Shown here piece after piece: positions 8,107-17,100 of a stretch of DNA of 20,097 nucleotides. The notes under the pieces were generated by a model, which saw only the letters and a program-made list of their open reading frames with translations, made no database searches and had not been told where the DNA came from. A program made the translations under genes and the position numbers. Every line of letters begins with the position of its first letter. Within the stretch, counting starts at the first letter, position 1. The stretch covers positions 1 through 20,097 of the forward strand of contig PJAB01000829.1 in assembly GCA_002887195.1 (NCBI GenBank), written 5' to 3'. Source of the stretch: Chrysochromulina parva (Eukaryota > Haptophyta > Prymnesiales > Chrysochromulinaceae).

Positions 8107-8114
8107 TGTATATC

Positions 8115-11100
8115 TCAGCGCATGCCGCCGTACGCCTGCTCCGCCGACGATGCGGTCGCTCCTGGAGCGGGCGCGCTGGGCACCACCACCGGCACCAGCG
8201 CAGGGATCAAAAGCTGGGTCGGTCCGACTGAGAGAACCTGCGCCGTCGCCACACGTGCCGCCGCCGTGGCGGTGGGTTGAGGCATCTGGGGGGCTAGCAC
8301 TCGCATAGCGTCAGCGTGCTGCTGCTGCTGCTGCTGCTGATGATGGTGGTGGTGGTGCTGCTGCAACAGCTGCTGCTGCTGGAGCTGCTGGTGCTGGAGC
8401 AGCTGCTGGTGCTGGAGCATCTGCAACTGCTGCAGCTGCAGTTGTTGCTGCAGTTGCTGCTGCTGATGCTGTTGCTGCAGTTGCTGCTGATGCTGTTGCT
8501 GCAGTTGCTGCTGATGCTGTTGCTGCAGTTGCTGCTGCTGCAGCGCGCCCGCGTGCGACACGGCAGCATTCGCGGCAGCGGAGGCGTTCTTGATCGCGGC
8601 GGCCGCGCTCGCAGCCGCGCCCACCGCGGCGCCCGACATGGATGGAGCCCCGGTAGAGACGGTGGCCCCAAACGAGGGTAGGCCGGCGCCGCCGAGGCCG
8701 GAGGGGGGAAGCACAAGCCCGAGAGGCGACTGCTGGTTGGCGGCCGTGCCGACGGGAGGACCGCTCGCTGCAGCGACCGCCGCTCGTTCGAGCCTAATGT
8801 CGAGACGCCACTCCTCCTTGGCGAGGTCGAGCCGCTCGACGGCGCCATCGTCCAGATAGCGCACCTCGTGCTGCCCCGTCGCATGGCTGTACCCGGTGAC
8901 CATCGCCACGTACCATTCCTCGTCCAGCGGAAAAAACAGCTCGATCCGCCGGCCCACGAGCGCTGCACCTGACGACGGCAGCGGAGCCGAGTTCGAGCGG
9001 AACAGCATCGGCTGCAATGGAGACGCATGCGCCGCCGCCACCGCAGCACCCGCTCGCACCGCGGCCGAAGCTGCCATCGCCGCGGACGCGCCTCCCATCA
9101 GTGGCGCCATCGGCGGCAGCGGCCCCGACGGGTACGCCGACGGGTGCGCCGACGGGTGACCCCGGGCGGCGGCGGCGGCGGCTGCCGCTGCGGCTGCCGC
9201 TGCCGCCGCGGCCGCGGCCGCCGCATTGTAATGTTGCGCGTGGGTGGGCTGATGCATGGTGCCCGGTGCGGTTGGCGGTCCGAGCACCATCCTCGACGTC
9301 GTCGTAGGAGGCCCTCCTCCGCTGTGCGTACGTACCGGCCCTCCCGTCGGTCCCAGGGGCGCGTGGGAGCCTCCTAGCAGTCCTGGGAGCAACAGTGGCT
9401 GACCCATCGCTGTGGCAGCATTCTGAACCCTGCCGCCGCCGCCATTGCTACCGGCAGGTAGCGAGGACGGCGGGTAGCCACTGATACTCGCCGCATGCGC
9501 GGCTTGCGCCGGCGCGGCGCCCTGCGCCTGCGCGGCGGCTTGCGCCTGCGCGGCGGCTTGCGCCTGCGCGGCGAGCAGTTGGGCAGTCGCGGCCGAGTGC
9601 TGCTGCGCCGCCCGCTGCGCCGCCGCCGTCTTGTCGGCGATCTGCTGCGCGAAGGCGACGTAGGCGGGATCCTGGGTCACCGCCTGGTAGGCCTGCAGGA
9701 GCTGGCGCAGGTGCGTCCACAGCTCGCTCTCCTCGGGCAGCTCGTCACGCGGGTAGTAGCGAGCTACGATCGACCCCATTTCATAAGGGGCGCCATGCCC
9801 TTTGGGAGCGCGAAGGTCGATACGGCCCAGCAGGTCGAAGCCGGAGGTGCGTGCGCGGTCGCCGAGCGCGCGCCGGCAGCGATCCCGCACAAAGGAAGCG
9901 ATGTTGCCGATGTGCACGTTGGCGGCCGCGGGGCCCACGGCAGCGCGCAGCTTGTTCGTGCCTTGTGCGAGGCACAGGTAGACCCCCGCGACGTCCGCCT
10001 GGAGGAGGTACTGCACGTACAGACCGGAGGAGGTGGTCTGCGCTGGATCGCAGATCGAAACCCACGGCACGCGAGCCCACTTACCGATGCCCATGGACGA
10101 GCGCACGGCGAGCTTATGGCCGAGTGCCAGCTGCAGGGAGCGCTCAATGCCGGAAAGGGTGTGGACCCACCGGTGTGTGGGCGAATGCACCTCTGTCTCG
10201 GACGCGTGGTTGTACTCTGAGAGCAAGCTGTGGAAGCCCTGCTGGAGAGAAACGGGCGGCACGGGCGGCGCGGACGTCGAGACGCCGTTCGCGCCGCCCA
10301 AGCCCGGGACGACGCCGACACTCAGCGTGAGGCTCACATGCACGCCCGTAACGCCCTCGAGGGAGAGCCCTGCATAGACGTACGCAGGCGGCGACGAGGC
10401 GGTGGATGTGGGCGACTTGGGGGCGGCCGTGCCGCCCTTGGCTTTCTTGGGCACCCCCGCACCAGCCGCCGCCGGCGCGCCGTCCGCGCCGTCCGCGCCC
10501 GAGGCGGCGCGATTCACGAGCGGTCGCTTGCGGCTTTGGATGGCGGCCACCTTCTCCTCGCGCTTGGCAAGGCTCTCGAGCTTCTTGAAGATTGCATCCA
10601 TGCACTTGGTCACCTCCTCCTTGATCTTCTTGTTCTCGCGCTCCTCCTTTTCCCGCGCGAGCGTCTCCTGCCGCTTCTCGCGCTTTTCGCGCTCAGCCTC
10701 CTCCTTGGCCTCCTTGGCCTTCGCGCGCTCCTGCGCACGCTCCTCCGCCTTCGCCTCCTGTTCGAGCCGCTTCGCCTCGAGCTTCGCCTCGCGCTCCTTG
10801 ACGCGCTCGGCTTCGCGCGCCGCGCGCTGCTCCATGGTGAGAACGGGAGCTCGATGGCGCAACCCATCGCCATGCTGGCGCGGCATCAGGGGGTCTTGAG
10901 GCGCCGTTGCGAGCGCTAGGGCCGTCATCCGCTCCTTATCGATGCCGGGCGGGTAGAGCGTCATCACGAACGCCTCATCCTCCTTGGTGCACAGCACACG
11001 CCGGGCCGGTTTGGGCGCCTTGACGGGCTTTTGCTCTCCCTCTCCTTCTCCCTCTCCCTCTCCCTCGCCCTCCTCGTCCTCGTCCTCGTCCTCGTCCGGC

Positions 11101-14100
11101 TCGGGCAGAGCATTTGGGTTTGAGGGCGGCACGGGCAGCGCGTAGATCAAATGCTTCACGCGCGCGGCGATCGAGCGAAGGTCGACGTGCGCTACCCAAA
11201 CCGGCCCATTGGGCTTCACTTCCTTGCCCTCCTCCTTGCCCTCCTCCTTGCCCTCCTGCCTGCCCTCGTCCTTGGCCTCATCTCTGGCCTCGTCTCTGGC
11301 CTCGTCGCCTTCGTCGACGCCCTCGTCGGCCTTTGCAGGAGGGGGGGTGGTGCTGCCCTCTAGGTGCTGTGCCGCCTCGCCCTCGGTCTTCACCTTGGAC
11401 TCTTCGCCCTCGTCATCCTGCTTGACATTGGCGCCACCACCGCCATGACCCTCCTCGTCGCCCTCGTCTTCCTCCTTTTTCACTCCCTTGGCCTCCTTCT
11501 TGCCTCCCTCCTCGCCATCCTTGAAAGGCTTCGGTTTGATCAGCTTGAGTGCGCGCAAGCGCACGAGCTCGGGGTCATCGAAATACGCCTCGAACGAGCC
11601 AAAGCCGTGCTTATACACGCCCAGCAGCAGCTCGCGGTCCTCGAGATACGTCCACTCGAGCTCAGGCGCCCTCGGGGGCGGGGGCGGCCGGGGTGGTGGC
11701 CGTGGCGGTGGCGGCGCAGATTTTCGAGTCACAACGGTGCCCAAGGCGGCTCTTTTTAACGGCTTCAGCGCCGCCGCCGCACCGTTTGCACCCACCGACG
11801 TCGTGCCGCTCTCGCCGGCGCCGACGCCCTCGCCTTTGGCCATCTCTTCATCCTCGGCCGCAGCTGGCAGTGGGCTATTCACGCCATCGGCGGCGGCTTC
11901 GCCCTCCTTCGCATGGCAATCTTCGGCTGCCACCGCAGACGCCGCCGCCGCGGTCGCCGACACGGCTGCTTTCGGTTTCCCCCGCGATTTCCTCTCCTTG
12001 GGCTCCTTGGGCGGTTTTGGCTCCTTAAGGGGTTTTGGCTCCTTAAGCGGTTTCGGCTCCTTGGGCGGTTTCGGCTCCTTGGGCAGTTTCGGCTCCTTCG
12101 GGGGTTTTGGCTCCTTCGGGGCCTTTGGCTCTTTGGGCGGCTTTGGCTCTTTTGGCGCAATGCACTTGCGGTTGGCGCAGCGCGAGCGGCGCAGCCCAGG
12201 CCCGCCAAATTTGGGCATGTCACGGCAGCAAAGGCAGTCGCCGCAGTCGGGGCGCGTGCAGCCGACGCAAGTGCACGGTCCCTTTTTGGTGCGTTGCGCA
12301 GCGCTAGGCGATCCGTTGCTCGAAGTCGCGCCGCCAGTTTCGACGGCGGCCTTGTACATTTCGTCCACAAGTGAGCTGGCGCACGCGCTGATTGGTATGC
12401 ACACGCCCTCCATACTACCAGAGGGGCCTGCACCAGAGGCCGCCGCCCTCTCCTCCTCCGCCGCTGCCGCCTCCTCCTCCGCCTCTTCTGCCGCATCCTC
12501 TCCTGCCTCCTCCGCTGCCTCCGCCTCCTCCTCCTCAGCTGCCTCCGCCGTCTCCGCTGCCGCCTCCGCCGCCGCCAGCGCTGCCTCCGCCGCCTCCTCC
12601 GCCGCCTCCTCTGCCTCCTCCTCCGCCGCCTCTGCCGCCTCCGCCGCCGCCTCCGCTGCAGCCTCCTCCTGCCTTTCACCATCAGCCGGCGGCGGCGAGT
12701 TCGTCGTCACCATGGGCTCAGCCTCCTCCTTCACCTCCGCTGCTAGCTCCGCTTCCTCCATGGCCTCTGGTGCCTCCGCGCCCATTGCTGCGTCGGCTTC
12801 GTCCACATCCATCGCGTCCTCCGCAAGCCCGCCATCCTTCGACAACGGCGATTCGCCCGCTTCCTTGCCCTCCAGAGCCGACGCTCCCTCTGCGCGCGCA
12901 TCCGAGGGGTCGTATGGCGCCGTGTCGAGCGGCACCATCAGCCGCGGCTGCCAGAACTCGGGAGGCTTGTAGAAGACCGAGTCGGGCGGGATATCCTCCC
13001 ACTTCATCCGATGGAGCAGGGCGGGCTTACCCAGGCGCGACGGCAGCTTGGGTGCCTCGAACTCCGCGAAGCTTGCCGCGGCCTCGACGGCTTGCCGTAG
13101 ACGGCGCAGGTCGAGTAGACACGTGATCATCTGGGCTGCCTTGCCCTCGACCCGTTGCGAGAACCACTGCGCCAGCGCCATCGGCAGCGGCTTGATCGTC
13201 GGCGCATCGGTCAGCGGCTGGCCGGGCATGGGCGGGCGTCCCTCCTGCAGGTAGTGCCACAGCCTCGCCTCATACTCGTGAAAGCGGTCGGGCTCCTCGT
13301 CCATAGACGCATCGTCGTCGCCGTCCTCGGCCGCGGGCGTAGCTGCCGCCCCGTCGTTCTCGCGATCGGCCGCATCGTCAACAATGTACTCGTCGTTTAT
13401 GGCGCCAGCCGCCGACCCGGGCCGACTCCGGATCGCCCCCGCCCCCTCGGCTCCCTCGGCCGGCATGCTCTGTGCGCTCGCAGCAGCAGCGGCGGCGGCC
13501 GTGTCCAAAGCCGCAGCGCCTTCCCCACCCTCTGCCGCCGCGGCGCCCGCTTCGGTGGTTCCGGCGTCGGCGCCGGTTTCGGGGCCGGTTTCGGCGCCGG
13601 CCGCGCCCCCGGCTGCGCCCCCCTCTGCAGGCGCGCGCAGGGCCCTCTTCGCCTTCGCCTTGGCGTCTGCTTCTGCCTGGGCGGCAAAGCGCAAGAGAGC
13701 CATCGAGAGCGAGCACGTGTAGTCGATGAGCTCGTGCACCATCTCGAGCGACCGTTGGGCGAGCGACGGGTAGCGCGCCTTGATGAGCGGCGTGCGGTGG
13801 TACCCGAGGCTAAAGATCCCCGCCAGCGTCGCATGTAGCTGTGCCTTGGTCCACGTGATCTGCTGGAACTCATCGCCCTCCTCCTCTTCCTCCTTCTCCT
13901 TCTTCTCCTTCTTTTCCTTCTTCTCCTTCTTCTCCTTCTCCTCCTTCTTCTCCTTCTTCTCGGGCTTGACGCCCAGGTCGAGCAGCGAGTTCGCCAGACG
14001 GTCGGGCGCCTGAGAGTTGCGCTGCGAGAAACGGCTCATGCCGCCGCTCATGGTCTCCCGGATGCCGAAGCCGTCCTCCTCGCCCTCGTCCTCGGCCTCA

Positions 14101-17100
14101 GCCTCGGCGCCGAGCATCTTCTCCCAAAAGTCGGGATCGTGCAAGTCCATTGCCTCGCCCTCGTCATCCGCCCTGAACGACGCCTGCGAGAAGACGCCGC
14201 CGCTCTGGCCCTTCTCCGCCTCGTTTGCGGTCTTGGTCGTGGCGCAGCGCTGTAGGATCTGCTCGATCGACTCGGCGCTGAAGCGCGCGATCTCATCGTC
14301 GTGCTCCTGCGTAAAGAGCTTTTGGGCGCCGTGTTTGAGCAGCTCCTCTACCTCGGCAGCCTTGAACGGCATGCCTTTTTTGCGCCCGCCACCCAGGGTG
14401 AGCGCGTCGTCGCCGGCGGCGTCTTCGCCCTTCTCGATATTGTGGTACGAGCCGTGTCCGATGACCGCGTGCTCGAGGCCGAGCTTCTGGTTGGCCGCAT
14501 CGAGGAGGTGCATCTCGTACGTATCTCGCGTCACCAGCCGGTAGATGCGCACGAGCTTGGTCTGGCCGATGCGATGGCAGCGCGCCTGGGCCTGCAGATC
14601 GTTCTGCGGGTTCCAGTCGGGATCGTAGATGATGACCGTGTCGGCGGCCGTCAGGTTGATGCCCACGCCGCCCGCGCGCGTGCCCAGCAGGAAGAGAAAG
14701 GTATCCGAGTCCGGCGCGCAGTAGCGGTCGATGGCAGCCTGCCGCTTGTCGCCAGTCACCGACCCGTCCAGGCGCTCGTAGCTGAAGCCTCGCAGCTCGA
14801 CGTACTCCTCGATCAGGTCGAGGAGCATCGTGAACTGCGAGAAGAGGAGCACACGGTGCCCCTGCTCGCGCAGGTGCGGCAGGAGCTTGTCGAGCAGCAG
14901 CATCTTGCCCGAGGCGGCGATCAGGTTGTCGAGCCACGTGGCGTTATCGGCGCCCTCGAGCCCCTCCGCCTCGACCACACCCTTGATGAGGAACGGGTGG
15001 TTGCAGCAGTGGCGCAGCTGCATCGACACGTTGTTGAACGACGGGCCGGCGCCCGAGGCTTCCGAGCCACGCAGGAGCACGGAGCGGTTCCGCTCGAGGA
15101 TCGCGCGGTAGCAGCGCTTTTGGAAGTTGGTGATCTCGACGCGGATGAGGGTCTCTTCCATCGGAGTGAGCCCGAGGTCGACATCCGCCTTGGTACGGCG
15201 CAGCAGGTACGGCCGAAGCACCTCGGTGAGCCCCTGCACCTGCGCCGCACTCTGCATGTCGCCGTACTGATCGAGAAAGTCGTCGAGCTCCTCGAAGGTG
15301 TCGGGCTCGAGGAAGTTGAGCATCGACCAGAGTTCAGCCACGTGATTTTGGAGCGGCGTGCCCGTGAGCGCGAGCTTCACGGGGCAGTCGAGCTCACGCA
15401 GCGCGAGCAGTGCCTTCGCATCGCGGTTCTTGAGACGGTGCGCCTCGTCGACGATCATGTACTCCCAGCGCACAGGCTTGAGCACCTCGAGGTTCGCCGT
15501 GAGCATCTCATAGGTCGTGACACACACGTCGAACTTGGGCAGCTGCTTCGGCGTCGGACGACGGCCGCCGCGCCCGCCGCCGCCGCCGCCGCGCCCGCCG
15601 CCTTCGACGCCCGAGGGCGGGAAGCCCCACTCGTACTGCACCAGGACGGCGCGCGCGTCCTTGTTGCCGTAGAAGACGACGGTGTCGAGCGAGGTCCACT
15701 CGGCAAGTTCGCGTGTCCAATGCGGCAGCGTGGAAAGAGGCACGACCACGAGTACGGGCCCTTGGGCATTGTGCAGCATGCGCACGCACTGCAGCATGCA
15801 CACGGCCTGTGCCGTCTTCCCGAGGCCCATCTCGTCGCCCAGGATGACGCTCCGCCCCTGCGCGTAGTTGTGGCGCAACCAGCGTAGACCGTCGAGCTGG
15901 TACGAACGGAGGGAGCGCTCGCCTTGAAGCACGCCTTCGGGCAGCTCGCTCACCGCCATGGTGCTACTGCCGCCTCCGCCGCCGTCGGAGGCGCCGAGCT
16001 TCCGCTTGCCGGCGGCCTTGGTGCTGGGAGCCGCGCCGGCCTCGGCTGCCTTGGCCAGCTCGATGCAGCGCGTGCGGAAGGCCACCTGGCGCTGGTGGAA
16101 GGCGGCCACCGCGGTGGCTGGCACGTCTTCCTCATCCTCCCAGGTACACATATCGTAAGTCAGGCTGAGCCACTTGATGAAGTAACGACGCCGCCGCCCG
16201 CCGCCGCCGCCACCGCCGCCGCCGCCGCCCGCCGCCGCGCTAGTGCTGTGCTCGGCATCGCCGCTCGGCCCGCCGCCATCGCCGCCGCTGCTTGCCTCCG
16301 TCCCGAGCCCGCCCTCTGCCAGCGCGTCCGAGGCGTCGATCGCGCCAGGGAAGGCGCCGTCCGGCCCACCCTTGCGCTTAGCACCGGCTCCGCCATCGAC
16401 GGCGAGCACGCGCTCGACGGTCAGGCACTGCTCGTTGAACCGGTCGAGCTCGCCTGCGAGCTTCTTCTTCTCATAGTTGCCCAGCCGCTGTGCTGAAAGG
16501 CGTCCGTCGGCGACGATCTCGTCAGCAGAGAGCCAGCGAGCATGGATGTGCGCACGCCCCTTGAACTTGCACAGGTACTCGAGCTCGTCCGACTCGCTCT
16601 GCAGGCTGCCGAGGCGCTTGCGAACGCTCGCCGGCGACGCCGAGGCCTTGTCCGCCGCCGGCAGCGCCACCCCAGCATGCGAGGCGCCACCGGGTCCACC
16701 ACCGGGTCCGCCACTAGATGCGCCCGTGGCGCGCGGCCGGTCGTCGAGAATCTTGTCGATCGAATTGTCTTCCTCGAGCCTGGCGAGGGCACGCCGCCGC
16801 GAAGAGCACGAAGGGCAGTACCTGCGCACGGCGACACGCACGACGATCAGCGCGGGGCAGGGGCTACACATGAGGTGAGGGAGCGCATCGGCCGTGCGGC
16901 TGCGCCGTCGACTGCCGACGTGTGGGGCGACGTGTGGGGCGACGTGAAGGGCGGATGGGCGTGGCACGCACCAGTCACCCTTGGGCACCGCGAGCAACTT
17001 TGGGCGCAGGCAGTGCAGGTGGTACGCCGAGCCGCAATCGTCGCCGTCGCACAAGAGCAGCTCATTGCCCGGGTACGAGTGCGACTCCTGGCACTTGACA

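Larger units (their letters stand above)
7706..8114. other. Convergent intergenic region with hairpins and a 26-bp tandem repeat
   Basis: This 409-bp gap holds the 3' sides of the SHOCT-like gene and the CHD gene. It contains an AT-rich inverted-repeat cluster (7845-7896), a two-copy 26-bp tandem repeat (7981-8032) and a 7-bp stem-loop just outside the CHD stop codon (8080-8106). I see no coding region or tRNA. Confidence 0.5.

Noticed and set aside
11488..12972. 494-codon Ser/Ala-rich open frame on the plus strand
   Set aside because: It is antisense to the Ala/Glu-rich, KEPKPP and CXXC part of the remodeler. Its composition simply mirrors those repeats.
14660..14700. Gly in place of the usual Ser in ATPase motif V (GTRAGG)
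   Set aside because: A single conservative change in an otherwise complete motif set, which does not suggest loss of activity.
14301..15887. 528-codon open frame on the plus strand
   Set aside because: It lies opposite the SNF2 ATPase, whose motifs are unmistakable on the minus strand. The plus-strand translation has no domain and arises from GC-rich codon bias.
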